The notes under the pieces: model-generated | What the model was told of the DNA's origin: nothing | The model's input: the letters and a program-made list of their open reading frames with translations, nothing else | The model's database searches: none | NCBI RefSeq assembly: GCF_005233875.1 | Contig: NZ_SZPZ01000003.1 | Coordinates: forward strand, 1,048,489 to 1,112,488 | Reading direction: 5' to 3' | DNA: 64,000 bases | Origin: Kribbella jiaozuonensis | GTDB lineage: Bacteria > Actinomycetota > Actinomycetes > Propionibacteriales > Kribbellaceae | In this document: one piece after another, positions 32,302-41,264 of the stretch | Numbering within the stretch: position 1 is the stretch's first letter | Layout: every line of letters starts with the position of its first letter | Made by a program: the position numbers and the translations under genes

Positions 32302-33177
32302 ATGGAACGGATCGGCTTGATCGGAGCCGGCCGGGCCGGGACCGCCGTGGGAGCAGCCTTGGCGGCAGCCGGACATCGGTTGGTGGGAGTCACCGCGCGT
32401 TCGGACGCGTCCCGGGACCGCGCTGCCCGCCTTCTGCCCGCAGTACCGGTGCTGCCCGCCGATGAGGTCACGGCACTCGCTGACGTCGTACTGGTCGCAG
32501 TACCTGACGATCTGATCCGGGACGTGGCGCAGACGCTGCCGTTGACGAGTGCGCAGTACGTCGTGCACCTGTCCGGCGCGCACGGGTTGAGCCCGTTCAA
32601 GGGACTGGCTGCGACACCGGTCGCGCTGCATCCCTCGATGACCTTTCCGGGCGGCCTGGTGCCGCTGGACGACGTCATGTTCACCGCGACCGCGCCAGAC
32701 GCAGCTCGTTCGGTTGTGGAGCGGCTGGTGAAGTCGCTCGGCGCACAGGTCCAGTGGGTGGCCGACGAGCAGCGGGCGAAGTACCACGCCGGTCTCGTGC
32801 ACGGTGCGAACCACCTGACCACGTTGGTCTCCCAGGCGATCGCCGTACTGCGGGAGGCCGGCGTGGCGGATCCGGTGGCGACACTGCAGCCGTTGCTGGC
32901 CGCAACCCTCGACAACACGCTGCGATCCGGTCATCATGCGCTCACCGGGCCGATCGCCCGCGGCGATGTCGACACGGTGGCAGCACATCTAGCAGCACTA
33001 CAGGGACTGCGGGACCGGACGGCGACGACGTACGCCGAGCTGGCCCGCGCGACGGTGGAGATGGTGGTGGCGGACGGGCGGCTGGACGCGGGGACGGGCC
33101 GCCGGTTCATCGAGGTGCTGGACGGGCACCGGGCAGGAGTCCCAGGGCAGGATCGGACAGGGGAGACACCGGGATGA
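32302..33177 (+). CDS. Rossmann-like/DUF2520 protein ahead of panC
   Basis: The 291-residue protein has an N-terminal Rossmann motif (RIGLIGAGRAGTAVGAALAAAGH), LVAVPDDLIRDVAQTL, and a C-terminal helical domain with AKYHAGLVHGANHLTTLVSQA, typical of the DUF2520 family. The fold is like ketopantoate reductase or pyrroline-5-carboxylate reductase. It overlaps panC by ATGA at 33174. That placement suggests a part in pantothenate synthesis, perhaps as a ketopantoate reductase substitute, but this is not proven. ATG 32302 follows a GAGAGTGAG ribosome site. Confidence 0.87.
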   Translation: MERIGLIGAGRAGTAVGAALAAAGHRLVGVTARSDASRDRAARLLPAVPVLPADEVTALADVVLVAVPDDLIRDVAQTLPLTSAQYVVHLSGAHGLSPFKGLAATPVALHPSMTFPGGLVPLDDVMFTATAPDAARSVVERLVKSLGAQVQWVADEQRAKYHAGLVHGANHLTTLVSQAIAVLREAGVADPVATLQPLLAATLDNTLRSGHHALTGPIARGDVDTVAAHLAALQGLRDRTATTYAELARATVEMVVADGRLDAGTGRRFIEVLDGHRAGVPGQDRTGETPG

Positions 33178-34001
33178 GACTCACCCAGACCAAGGCCGAA
33201 CTGCGAGCAGCGGCCGCGATCCGGCCCCGGGCGGTTGTGATGACGATGGGGGCCCTGCACGAAGGCCATGCGGCGTTGCTGGCCGAGGCCCGCGAGCGGG
33301 TCGGACCGGACGGCAGCGTGGTGCTGACGATCTTCGTGAACCCGTTGCAGTTCGGGCCGTCGGAGGACTTCGACCGGTACCCGCGGACGCTGGCCAGCGA
33401 CCTGGCGATCGCCAAGAACGAGGGTGTCGACCTGGTCTTCAACCCGTCGCGCGACGAGCTGTACCCGAACGAGCCGTCGATCACCGTGCATCCGGGCCCG
33501 TTGGCGGACGAGCTCGAAGGGGTGTTCCGGCCCGGGCACTTCTCCGGCGTACTGACCGTGGTGTCGAAGCTGCTGCACCTGACCGCACCCGATCTTGCGC
33601 TGTACGGCGAGAAGGACTACCAGCAGCTCACGCTGATCCGCGAGATGGTCTGCGACCTGGACATGGACGTCGACATCGTGCCGGTGCCGACCGTACGTGA
33701 GCCGGACGGTCTCGCGATGTCCTCACGCAACCGCTACCTGAGCGAGACCGAGCGTGACGAGGCGCTGGTGCTGTACCGCGCGCTGAGCGCCGGCGCGAAG
33801 GCTGGGATGAACGGCCCGGACGCGGTGATGGCCGCGGCCCAGGCCGAGCTGGAGGCAGTTCCATCGGTGAAGATCGACTATCTGGCCCTCCGTGCGCCGG
33901 ATCTGGGCCCGGTCATCGGCCCCGGCGAGGCCCGGATGCTGATCGCCGCGCGTGTGGGTCTGACCCGTCTCATTGACAACATTTCCATCACCCTGCGATG
34001 A
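33174..34001 (+). CDS. panC: Pantothenate synthetase
   Basis: The 275-residue enzyme condenses pantoate with beta-alanine using ATP to make pantothenate. The nucleotidyl-transferase HIGH-type motif is MGALHEGHAALL (residues 25-36), followed by IFVNPLQFGPSEDFDRYPR and LYGEKDYQQL. The KMSK-like loop is LAMSSRNRYLS. It overlaps the DUF2520 gene by four bases, and nadB follows 22 bases later. panD, for beta-alanine, is not in the window. Confidence 0.96.
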   Translation: MRLTQTKAELRAAAAIRPRAVVMTMGALHEGHAALLAEARERVGPDGSVVLTIFVNPLQFGPSEDFDRYPRTLASDLAIAKNEGVDLVFNPSRDELYPNEPSITVHPGPLADELEGVFRPGHFSGVLTVVSKLLHLTAPDLALYGEKDYQQLTLIREMVCDLDMDVDIVPVPTVREPDGLAMSSRNRYLSETERDEALVLYRALSAGAKAGMNGPDAVMAAAQAELEAVPSVKIDYLALRAPDLGPVIGPGEARMLIAARVGLTRLIDNISITLR

Positions 34002-34023
34002 AATCCGTTGATACGGTCGCCGG

Positions 34024-35691
34024 ATGACGATTCCCGCCGTGCCGCAACGGCTGGCCGCGGCTGAGCCCGGCTGGACCGACTCTGTCGACGTGGTGGTGAT
34101 CGGCTCGGGGGTTGCCGGGCTGTCCGCTGCGCTGAAGGCCCGTGAGCTGGGCACCGTGCTGGTGGTGACCAAGGACGTTGTCGCGTCCGGCTCCACGCAG
34201 TGGGCGCAGGGTGGCGTTGCCGCCGCGCTCGACCCGGAGGACTCGCCCGAGGAACATCTGCAGGACACGCTGGTCGCAGGCGCCGGGCTCAGTGACCCCG
34301 AGGCCGTCCGTGTGCTCGTCACCGAAGGCCCCGATGCGGTTCGTGACCTGATCGAGCTCGGCGCACGCTTCGACACCATGGCCGACGGCGAGATCTCGCT
34401 GGGCCGCGAGGGCGGGCACCACCGCAACCGGATCGCGCACGCCGGTGGCGACGCGACCGGCGCGGAGATCGAGCGGGCCCTGGTCGCCGCGGTCAAGCGG
34501 GCCAAGGACATCCGGCTGATCGAGCACGCGCTCGTCCTCGACCTGCTCACCGCCGAGGACGGCGGGGTCGCCGGCGTGACGCTGCACGTGATGGGTGAGG
34601 GCCAACTGGACGGCGTCGGGGCGATCCGCGCCCGGGCCGTGATCCTCGCCTCCGGCGGTCTCGGACAGTTGTACGCGGCAACGACCAACCCGAGCGTGTC
34701 GACCGGTGACGGAATGGCGCTGGCGTTGCGGGCCGGGGCGAAGGTGCGGGACCTGGAGTTCATCCAGTTCCACCCGACCGTGCTCTGGCTCGGTAAGAGC
34801 GCGAAAGGCCAGCAACCGTTGGTGTCCGAGGCGGTCCGCGGCGAGGGCGCATTCCTGGTCGACGACACCGGCAAACGGTTCATGCAGGGCCAGCACGAGC
34901 TGGCCGACCTCGCACCGCGGGACATCGTGGCGAAGGCGATCATGCGCCAGATGATTGCCACCGGCAAGGATCACGTCTACCTGGACGCCCGGCACTTCGG
35001 CGACGAGAAGTGGCGGGTGCGGTTCCCGACGATCCTGGCGTCCTGCCGGTCGCACGGTATCGACCCGGTGCGTGAGCTGATCCCGGTCGCACCGGCCTGC
35101 CATTACTCGTCCGGCGGCGTGTGGACCGACCTCAACGGTCAGACCTCGGTGCCCGGCCTGTACGCATGCGGTGAGGTGGCCTGCACCGGCGTACACGGCG
35201 CCAACCGGCTCGCCTCCAACTCCTTGCTCGAAGGGCTCGTGTTCGCCCGCCGGATCTCCGCGCACCTCGCAAACGGTCTGCCCGAACGGCGTGAGCCGGT
35301 CGTCGACGTCCGTACGCCGGGCCTCGTCGACGCGGACGTCGTACCCGAGCTGCAGCGGGCGATGACCGTCGGCGCCGGCGTGATCCGGAGTGCGACCGGT
35401 CTGTCCGAGGCAGGTGCGGTGATCGGCAAGCTGATCGAGCAGCCGGCCGACGAGCCGGGTACGCCGGGATGGGAGGCGACGAACCTGGTCACGGTGGCGT
35501 CCGCGCTGCTGGCCGCCGCGACCGCCCGGGAAGAAAGCCGTGGCGCGCACTGGCGCGAGGACCACCCGGATCGGGATGATCTGCACTGGTCCGGCAGTCT
35601 GGACCTGACGCTGCCTGCCGTGGCCGAGCGGGCTGTGCCCCAGGCCACGTTCGTTCCCCACGTTTCCGAGGAGAATCACCGGCATGGATGA
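34024..35691 (+). CDS. nadB: L-aspartate oxidase
   Basis: The 555-residue flavoprotein oxidises L-aspartate to iminoaspartate, the first step of bacterial NAD synthesis. The FAD motif is VVVIGSGVAGLSAALKA (residues 23-39), and the family signature DVVASGSTQWAQGGVAAAL follows. The substrate-binding region REGGHHRNRIAHAGGDATG and the C-terminal VACTGVHGANRLASNSLLEGLVF are conserved. It overlaps nadC by eight bases. Its usual partner NadA is not encoded in this window. Confidence 0.97.
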   Translation: MTIPAVPQRLAAAEPGWTDSVDVVVIGSGVAGLSAALKARELGTVLVVTKDVVASGSTQWAQGGVAAALDPEDSPEEHLQDTLVAGAGLSDPEAVRVLVTEGPDAVRDLIELGARFDTMADGEISLGREGGHHRNRIAHAGGDATGAEIERALVAAVKRAKDIRLIEHALVLDLLTAEDGGVAGVTLHVMGEGQLDGVGAIRARAVILASGGLGQLYAATTNPSVSTGDGMALALRAGAKVRDLEFIQFHPTVLWLGKSAKGQQPLVSEAVRGEGAFLVDDTGKRFMQGQHELADLAPRDIVAKAIMRQMIATGKDHVYLDARHFGDEKWRVRFPTILASCRSHGIDPVRELIPVAPACHYSSGGVWTDLNGQTSVPGLYACGEVACTGVHGANRLASNSLLEGLVFARRISAHLANGLPERREPVVDVRTPGLVDADVVPELQRAMTVGAGVIRSATGLSEAGAVIGKLIEQPADEPGTPGWEATNLVTVASALLAAATAREESRGAHWREDHPDRDDLHWSGSLDLTLPAVAERAVPQATFVPHVSEENHRHG

Positions 35692-36538
35692 GACAGTCGA
35701 CCGGGATTGGGTCGTTGACCTCGTGCAGGCAACCATCGAAGAGGACCTGGCCGGGGGCGTCGACGTGACCACCACGGCCACCGTCGACCCGGACCAGATC
35801 TCGGTTGCCGAGCTGGTCGCGCGCACCGACGGCGTGGTCGCCGGTCTGGAGATCGCGGAGCTCGTACTGCGACTGGTCGCCGCCCCGGACGAGCTCGAGA
35901 TCGAGCACTCCGTGCGTGATGGCGCGTCCGTGCAGGCCGGCGGCGTCCTGATGACGGTCCGCGGCAAGACCCGGCAGCTGCTCACCGCCGAACGCACCAC
36001 GCTGAACCTGCTGTGCCACCTCAGCGGTGTCGCCACGCTGACCCGGCGCTGGGTGGACGCGGTCGCGGGCACCGGCGCGGTCATCCGCGACACCCGCAAG
36101 ACCATGCCGCTGCTGCGGTCCTTGGAGAAGTACGCCGTCCGCTGCGGTGGCGGCAAGAATCATCGGATGGGCCTGTCCGACGCCGCGCTGATCAAGGACA
36201 ACCACGTGATCGCCGCCGGCGGGGTCGCGGAGGCGTACCGGCTCGTGCGCAAGGCGTACCCGGACATCTCGATCGAGGTCGAGGTCGACTCGGTCGACGA
36301 CGCGCTGATCGCGGTCGAGTCCGGCGCCGAGCTGATCCTGCTCGACAACATGGACGTCCCGCAGCTGCGCGAAGCGGTCGAGAAGGTCGGCGGCCGGGCG
36401 CGGCTCGAGGCCTCCGGCGGACTGACCCTGGACAAGGCCCGCGCGGTTGCCGAGACCGGCGTCGACTTCCTCGCGGTCGGCGCGCTGACGCACTCGGCGC
36501 CGGTGCTGGACATCGCGCTGGACCTGCGAGAAGGCTGA
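35684..36538 (+). CDS. nadC: Nicotinate-nucleotide pyrophosphorylase (carboxylating)
   Basis: The 284-residue quinolinate phosphoribosyltransferase makes nicotinate mononucleotide from quinolinate and PRPP. Characteristic parts are EDLAGGVDVTT, RTTLNLLCHLSGVAT, DTRKTMPLLRSLEKYAVRCGGGKNHR, LIKDNHV and the C-terminal LEASGGLTLDKARAVAETGVDFLAVG. The start overlaps the nadB stop, and the next gene starts one base after its stop, so nadB-nadC-coaX are one transcript. Confidence 0.97.
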   Translation: MDETVDRDWVVDLVQATIEEDLAGGVDVTTTATVDPDQISVAELVARTDGVVAGLEIAELVLRLVAAPDELEIEHSVRDGASVQAGGVLMTVRGKTRQLLTAERTTLNLLCHLSGVATLTRRWVDAVAGTGAVIRDTRKTMPLLRSLEKYAVRCGGGKNHRMGLSDAALIKDNHVIAAGGVAEAYRLVRKAYPDISIEVEVDSVDDALIAVESGAELILLDNMDVPQLREAVEKVGGRARLEASGGLTLDKARAVAETGVDFLAVGALTHSAPVLDIALDLREG

Positions 36539-36539
36539 C

Positions 36540-37304
36540 ATGTTGCTCGCCGTCGCCGTCGAGAACACCAGGACGCTGGTCGGCCTGGTGTTCGAAGGCA
36601 CGGTCAAGCGGCATTGGTGGGTCGGTACGGACCCCCGGCGTACGGCGGACGAATGGGCCGTGCTGCTGCAGGGCCTGCTCGCCGGCGAGTCGCCGGTGTC
36701 CGGGATCGCGGTGTGTTCCGCCGTACCGCATGTGCTGCATGAGTTGCGGGACGTCGTCTCGCGGTACTACCAGGACGTGCCGAGCGTCGTGGTCGAGCCG
36801 GGTGTGAAGACCGGGCTACCGGTGCTCGTCGACAACCCGCGCGAGGTCGGCACCGACCGGATCGCGAACGCGCTCGCCGCGGTGCACAAGTACGGCGCGC
36901 CCTGCCTGATCGTCGATGTCGGTACGGCGATCACGATCGACGTGGTGAACCCGGCCGGCGCCTTCATCGGCGGAGTGATTGCCCCAGGCATCGAAACCGC
37001 GACCGACGCGCTCGGGTACGCGGCCGCGCAGTTGCGCCGGGTCGAGCTGGTCCGGCCGCGGTCGGTGGTCGCGAAGAACACCGTCGAAGCCCTGCAATCC
37101 GGTGCGATCAACGGCTTCGCCGCACTCGTCGACGGCCTGGTCGCACGGATCCGGACCGAGCAGTCTCTGAACGCGGAGAGTCCCGTCGTGCTCACCGGCG
37201 CGCTGGCTCCGCTCCTGATCGACCAGCTGACGACGCCGGTCCGCGACGAACCGTTGCTGACGCTGCACGGTCTGTACCAGGCGTACGCCCGCAACCACGG
37301 CTGA
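36540..37304 (+). CDS. coaX: Type III pantothenate kinase homologue with degenerate N-terminal motif
   Basis: The 254-residue protein matches CoaX over its length: GTDRIANALAAV, LIVDVGTAITIDVV and FIGGVIAPG are intact. The N-terminal phosphate-binding motif, normally DxGNT, reads MLLAVAVENTRT, so Asp6 is Ala and Gly8 is Glu. Because this Asp is needed for ATP binding in studied enzymes, the protein may be inactive or altered as a kinase, with a type I CoaA supplying the activity elsewhere. The position after nadC is the usual one for coaX in actinomycetes. Confidence 0.88.
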   Translation: MLLAVAVENTRTLVGLVFEGTVKRHWWVGTDPRRTADEWAVLLQGLLAGESPVSGIAVCSAVPHVLHELRDVVSRYYQDVPSVVVEPGVKTGLPVLVDNPREVGTDRIANALAAVHKYGAPCLIVDVGTAITIDVVNPAGAFIGGVIAPGIETATDALGYAAAQLRRVELVRPRSVVAKNTVEALQSGAINGFAALVDGLVARIRTEQSLNAESPVVLTGALAPLLIDQLTTPVRDEPLLTLHGLYQAYARNHG

Positions 37305-37328
37305 GGTTTTACCCTCTTGTGCCCTTGA

Positions 37329-37344
37329 GGTGATCTGCATCACC
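37329..37344. promoter_or_regulatory. CRP/FNR-like palindrome upstream of membrane protein/multicopper oxidase genes
   Basis: GGTGATCTGCATCACC is a perfect inverted repeat with six-base arms and a four-base centre. It fits GTGA-N6-TCAC, the half-site spacing of CRP/FNR family regulators. It lies 28 bases before ATG 37373, so it probably overlaps the promoter or transcription start. Another palindrome-binding regulator is possible. Confidence 0.5.
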
Positions 37345-37372
37345 ATGAGGACAGCCATATTGGGGGGAAACC

Positions 37373-37810
37373 ATGAGAGCTACGTATCGGGTACTCGCAG
37401 GTCTGATATCGATCGGCGTTCTGGTTCAGGCGATGGCCATCGCGGTCGCCTGGTTCACCGCGCTGAAGGATGTCGACGGCGGTCTGGTGATCGACAAGAA
37501 CTACGACGGCAACTGGGGTCACAGCCTGCACGGGATCGTCGGGTCGATGATCATCCCACTGCTCGCGATCCTGCTGCTGATCGTCTCGTTCTTCGCGAAG
37601 GTCGACGGCGGCGTCAAATGGGCGTTGTACGTGTTCGGTCTGGTCGCGCTGCAGATCGCCTTCGCCTTCGCGGCCTTCGCCGCGCCGGTGATCGGCGCGC
37701 TGCACGGGGCCAACGCGCTGGCACTGCTGGCGGTGGCAGGTATGGCCGCCCGGCGAGCCGCCGGTGCACCGGCCACGGCAGCGGCTCCGTCCACCGAGGC
37801 GACCGCTTAG
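37373..37810 (+). CDS. Four-helix membrane protein (DUF6220-like)
   Basis: The 145-residue protein has four predicted membrane helices (LAGLISIGVLVQAMAIAVAWF, GIVGSMIIPLLAILLLIVSFF, WALYVFGLVALQIAFAFAAF, ALHGANALALLAVAGMAA). His residues near the second and fourth helices (HSLHGIVG, ALHGANAL) could ligate haem or metal. I think it resembles DUF6220, but this is from memory. It has a strong ribosome site (GGGGGGAAA). It precedes a multicopper oxidase gene by 23 bases, so a link to copper or respiration is likely. Confidence 0.75.
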   Translation: MRATYRVLAGLISIGVLVQAMAIAVAWFTALKDVDGGLVIDKNYDGNWGHSLHGIVGSMIIPLLAILLLIVSFFAKVDGGVKWALYVFGLVALQIAFAFAAFAAPVIGALHGANALALLAVAGMAARRAAGAPATAAAPSTEATA

Positions 37811-37833
37811 ATGCCTTTGGCAACTGACAGGCG

Positions 37834-39279
37834 GTGGCCGTGAAGCTGCGGCTGCCGCCTCGCCGGGTGCTGGTCGGGCTGCTCGCGACGATCGTCGTAC
37901 TGACGCCGATCGTGTTCTTCTGGGCGCGGAGCCTGGTCCCGAACGACCTGTCGCCGATGTCGATGGGGTACGCCGACTACGGCGGCGGGTCGGCGTCGGA
38001 GCATGAGCACCACGGCGTCGACGTCAGCGAGCTCACCGGGCCGCCCGATCAGAAACCCGATGTCGCGGTGGATCTGGTCGCGCGCAAGGAGCACTTCGAC
38101 ATCCCCGGCCGCGGTTCGTTCGACGGTTACACGCTGAACCACACCTCGCCGGGGCCCCGGATCGTCGCAAAACAAGGCGATCTGATCCAGGTCACGCTGC
38201 ACAACGACAACCTGCCCGACGGCGTCACCCTGCATTGGCACGGCGTCGACGTACCGAACGCCGAGGACGGTGTCGCGGGCGTCACGCAGGACGCGGTCCA
38301 GCCGGGGCAGTCGTACGTGTACCGCTTCGTGGCGAAGGACGTCGGCACGTACTGGTACCACTCGCACCAGATCGCGCACGAGCAGGTCCAGAAGGGCTTG
38401 TACGGCGTACTGATCGTCCAGCCCGCACCCGGTGACGTGATCGCCGCCGTGCACACCTACGACAAGATCCGCACGGTCAACGGCGAGTACGGCGAACGCC
38501 GGGTGAAGGCACCGGGTCCGACGGCTCGCGTGCGGGTGATCAACACCGACAACGGACCGATGTCGATCTGGGTCGACGGGACGTCGTACAAGGTGGTCGC
38601 GGTCGACGGGACCGACGTGAACGCGCCGACCGAGGTGAGTGGGAAGAAGGTGCTCGTGACGGCCGGCGGGCGGGTCGATCTGGAGCTCCGTACGGACAAG
38701 CCGGTGCGGATCGGGCTCGGCGGTGGACCGACGACGCTGGTGATCGGGGACGGCGATGCCCCGACCGGGACGGAGCCGACGGACCGGGTCGATCTGCTGA
38801 CGTACGGGTCACCGAAGGCGATCGGCTTCGACCCGGCGAAAGCGACGCGGGTGTTCCGGTACGACATCGGCCGGCGGATCGGCTTCTTCGACGGCAAGCC
38901 CGGGCTGCGGTGGTGGACGATCAACGGGCAGCAGTACCCGGACGTGCCGATGTTCGTGGTGGACGAGGGCGATGTCGTCCGGATGACGATCAAGAACACC
39001 TCGGGGCAGGTCCATCCGATGCACCTGCACGGCCACCACCTCGTCGTACTCAGCCGGAACGGGGTGAAGGCGACCGGGAGCCCGTGGTGGACGGACTCCC
39101 TCAACGTCGAGGACAAGGAGTCCTACGAGGTGGCCTTCGTCGCGAACAACCCGGGCATCTGGATGGACCACTGCCACAACCTGCCGCACGCCTCACAGGG
39201 CCTGATCACGCACCTGATGTACAACGGCGTCAGCACGAAGTTCCACCTCGGCGGCGGGACGGACAATCACCCCGAGTAG
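37834..39279 (+). CDS. Membrane-anchored multicopper oxidase (laccase-like)
   Basis: The 481-residue protein has an N-terminal membrane anchor (VLVGLLATIVVLTPIVFFWA) and then cupredoxin domains with all four copper motifs: LHWHGVD (His134 region), YWYHSHQ, VHPMHLHGHH (about 393-402) and DHCHNLPHASQGL (His446-Cys447-His448, His452). The axial type 1 copper position is Leu457, not Met, which usually raises the redox potential. It should oxidise phenols, metals or similar with O2 outside the membrane. The start is GTG 37834, with an alternative at 37840. Its 3' end overlaps the convergent AhpD-like gene by 13 bases. Confidence 0.92.
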   Translation: MAVKLRLPPRRVLVGLLATIVVLTPIVFFWARSLVPNDLSPMSMGYADYGGGSASEHEHHGVDVSELTGPPDQKPDVAVDLVARKEHFDIPGRGSFDGYTLNHTSPGPRIVAKQGDLIQVTLHNDNLPDGVTLHWHGVDVPNAEDGVAGVTQDAVQPGQSYVYRFVAKDVGTYWYHSHQIAHEQVQKGLYGVLIVQPAPGDVIAAVHTYDKIRTVNGEYGERRVKAPGPTARVRVINTDNGPMSIWVDGTSYKVVAVDGTDVNAPTEVSGKKVLVTAGGRVDLELRTDKPVRIGLGGGPTTLVIGDGDAPTGTEPTDRVDLLTYGSPKAIGFDPAKATRVFRYDIGRRIGFFDGKPGLRWWTINGQQYPDVPMFVVDEGDVVRMTIKNTSGQVHPMHLHGHHLVVLSRNGVKATGSPWWTDSLNVEDKESYEVAFVANNPGIWMDHCHNLPHASQGLITHLMYNGVSTKFHLGGGTDNHPE

Positions 39280-39827
39280 ATCGGGCGGCCGACGGTCAGC
39301 GCCGTACGGAGGGTTTCGGGCAGGTCGTTGAACGCCGAGTCGGGCTGCGTACCGGTGGCGTCCAGGGTCTTGGAGAAGAACGCCCGCGCCGCGGCGGCCA
39401 GCGCGACGTCGAGCACGTCGGCGTCGGTCAGACCGACCGCTTTCAGTCCGTCGACGTCGGCCTGGGTGACGGTGTCGGCTCCCAGTGCGACCTTCCGGGC
39501 GAAGGCCATCACGGCCTGGTCGACCGGGTTGTTCGGCGGCTCGTCGACGAGGGCCGCCACCTCTTCGGCGGTGTAGAACTTGTCGGCCAGTACCTGTCCG
39601 TGCGCGAGGCTGCAGTAGCTCGACTTCAGCGCGGTCGCGGCAGCCAGCGTGGCCAGCTCGTAGCGGCGCAGGTCCATGGACTCCTTGATCGCGCCGTTCA
39701 GCTGCTTCCACGCGTCGTACACGGCAGGCCGGGCCGCGAACGTCTGGACGAAGTTCGGCACGTGCCCGGCCGGCGCACGGTTCGCCTCGAAGAACTCCGG
39801 TTCCTTCGGTGTGTCGATGAATGCCAT
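39267..39827 (-). CDS. Carboxymuconolactone decarboxylase/AhpD-like protein
   Basis: The 186-residue protein has the CxxxH redox motif of the AhpD/CMD family (SSYCSLAHGQVL, Cys72 and His76) but only one Cys in it. It starts MAFIDTPKEPEFFEANRAPAGHVPNFVQTFA. Helical packing and length suit a peroxidase-like or carboxymuconolactone decarboxylase role; the exact reaction is not visible. ATG 39827 has a GGGGGGAACC ribosome site upstream. It converges on the multicopper oxidase gene. Confidence 0.87.
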   Translation of the reverse strand: MAFIDTPKEPEFFEANRAPAGHVPNFVQTFAARPAVYDAWKQLNGAIKESMDLRRYELATLAAATALKSSYCSLAHGQVLADKFYTAEEVAALVDEPPNNPVDQAVMAFARKVALGADTVTQADVDGLKAVGLTDADVLDVALAAAARAFFSKTLDATGTQPDSAFNDLPETLRTALTVGRPIYSG

Positions 39828-39956
39828 CGTGGTTCCCCCCTCTGTGGCTCCTCTCACGGTAGGAGCGTGATACCGATCCGGCAACGGCGATGGGAATCCG
39901 GTACTCCTGACTGGGTATGGTTCACGAGGTTCGGTTGTGAGGCAGCCTGAGACGAG

Positions 39957-41264
39957 GTGGTACGGGTGCGGCGGGTGTTTGCCGTGGCGCTGGCAGTGGT
40001 CGTCGGTGCGACCTTGCTGACCGCCTGCGCCTCGGATCCGGCGCCGAGCGATGTGGCGGTCGCCTGGGCGCCCAACGGGCGGGCAGCGGTACTGGTGACC
40101 TGGAAGGACGCCGGCCAGCCGAACCGGATCACGATCGAGGGTGTGCTCAGCGAGAGCCCGTCGTACGTGAAGTACATCCCGGCCGGTGACCCGAACCGCT
40201 GGGAGATTCCGACCTCGGCGTTCCCGCCGGACGGGAACTACAAGGTCGCGGTGGCGACCGGCACGTCGCAGGGCGGCGTGACCAGCAAGCTCACCAAGTC
40301 GCCGGTGTTCGACACCGACGGGCCGGTGCGGCCGAGCGCGGCCGCGGTGGCTCCGCAGGGCCGCGGTGTGCTGATTAGGTGGTCGGTGCCGGTCGCGCCC
40401 CAGGACTTCACCCCGAACGACCCGCTCGACATCAAGGGCAAGAAGACGCAGCGGTACGTGCCGATGATCGGTCGGCCCGGCCAGATGCTGAAGGTGATCG
40501 GCCCGGCGACGACGTCGAACCGGCAGGTGATCAAGAGCATCAAGCCGCCGTACGTCTTCCAGCTCCGCACGGGGAACGAGTGGAGCACGCAGATCGGCGG
40601 ACAGGTCCTCGGTCTGACCAGCTCGATCAGCGGCGCGGTGCCGCCGCTGGCCCAGTTCAGCGTGCCGATCCGGGTCCGCGGCCGCGTCATCCTGCGTACC
40701 GCCGGCTGCGAGCTCGAGAGCCCGTGCACGAGCCAGCGGGCGACACCGGCCGGCGTACCGGTGGTGGTGCTGACCCAGGTCACTCCGGGCGCCCGGTGGA
40801 CCCCGGCGGCACGCGGTACGACGACGGGCGGTGGGTACTACGACATCGCCGTACCGACCGGTGGGAGCCGGCCGTACAAGATCACCGTGCCGGTGTACTC
40901 GAAGGCGGGCATGATCACCGGGACGTCGACGAGCAGACCGGCGTACACGAAGAGTGTCGTCCGGGTGGCGTCGGCCGGGTTCGCCGGTGGGGACACGGCG
41001 AAGAAGGCCGGGTCGATGGTGACGATCTCGGCGACGGTCAAGCCGGCCATGAACACGACCGTGATGCTGCAGGCCTGGAACCGACAGACCCGCACCTGGG
41101 CGAACCTCAAGGCGATGGCGATGCGGCAGGGCCAGACCGCGCTGGCGTTCAAGGCCGGGCAACCGGGCGACTTCGTCTATCGGTTCGTGATCCCGGGCGC
41201 GATGATGTTCGGCCGTCCGATGCAGGGCATCACCACGGCCGGCCTGCAGCTACACGTCCGCTGA
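39957..41264 (+). CDS. Hypothetical lipoprotein with beta-rich extracellular region
   Basis: The 435-residue protein has a lipoprotein signal (VFAVALAVVVGATLLTACAS, lipobox LTAC at Cys24). A long Pro, Thr and Ser-rich beta-strand pattern follows, resembling fibronectin type III-like modules (VAWAPNGRAAVLVTWKDAG, SAAAVAPQGRGVLIRWSVPV). The C-terminal third (SGSMVTISATVKPAMNTTVML-like segment and FVYRFVIPG) looks like another Ig-like domain. I recognise no catalytic motif. It is monocistronic, and its stop overlaps that of the convergent DedA gene. Confidence 0.78.
   Translation: MVRVRRVFAVALAVVVGATLLTACASDPAPSDVAVAWAPNGRAAVLVTWKDAGQPNRITIEGVLSESPSYVKYIPAGDPNRWEIPTSAFPPDGNYKVAVATGTSQGGVTSKLTKSPVFDTDGPVRPSAAAVAPQGRGVLIRWSVPVAPQDFTPNDPLDIKGKKTQRYVPMIGRPGQMLKVIGPATTSNRQVIKSIKPPYVFQLRTGNEWSTQIGGQVLGLTSSISGAVPPLAQFSVPIRVRGRVILRTAGCELESPCTSQRATPAGVPVVVLTQVTPGARWTPAARGTTTGGGYYDIAVPTGGSRPYKITVPVYSKAGMITGTSTSRPAYTKSVVRVASAGFAGGDTAKKAGSMVTISATVKPAMNTTVMLQAWNRQTRTWANLKAMAMRQGQTALAFKAGQPGDFVYRFVIPGAMMFGRPMQGITTAGLQLHVR

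Noticed and set aside
37834..39279. Copper nitrite reductase instead of laccase-like oxidase
   Set aside because: All four multicopper oxidase motifs, including the trinuclear-site HCH, are present, and the length fits the multicopper oxidases.
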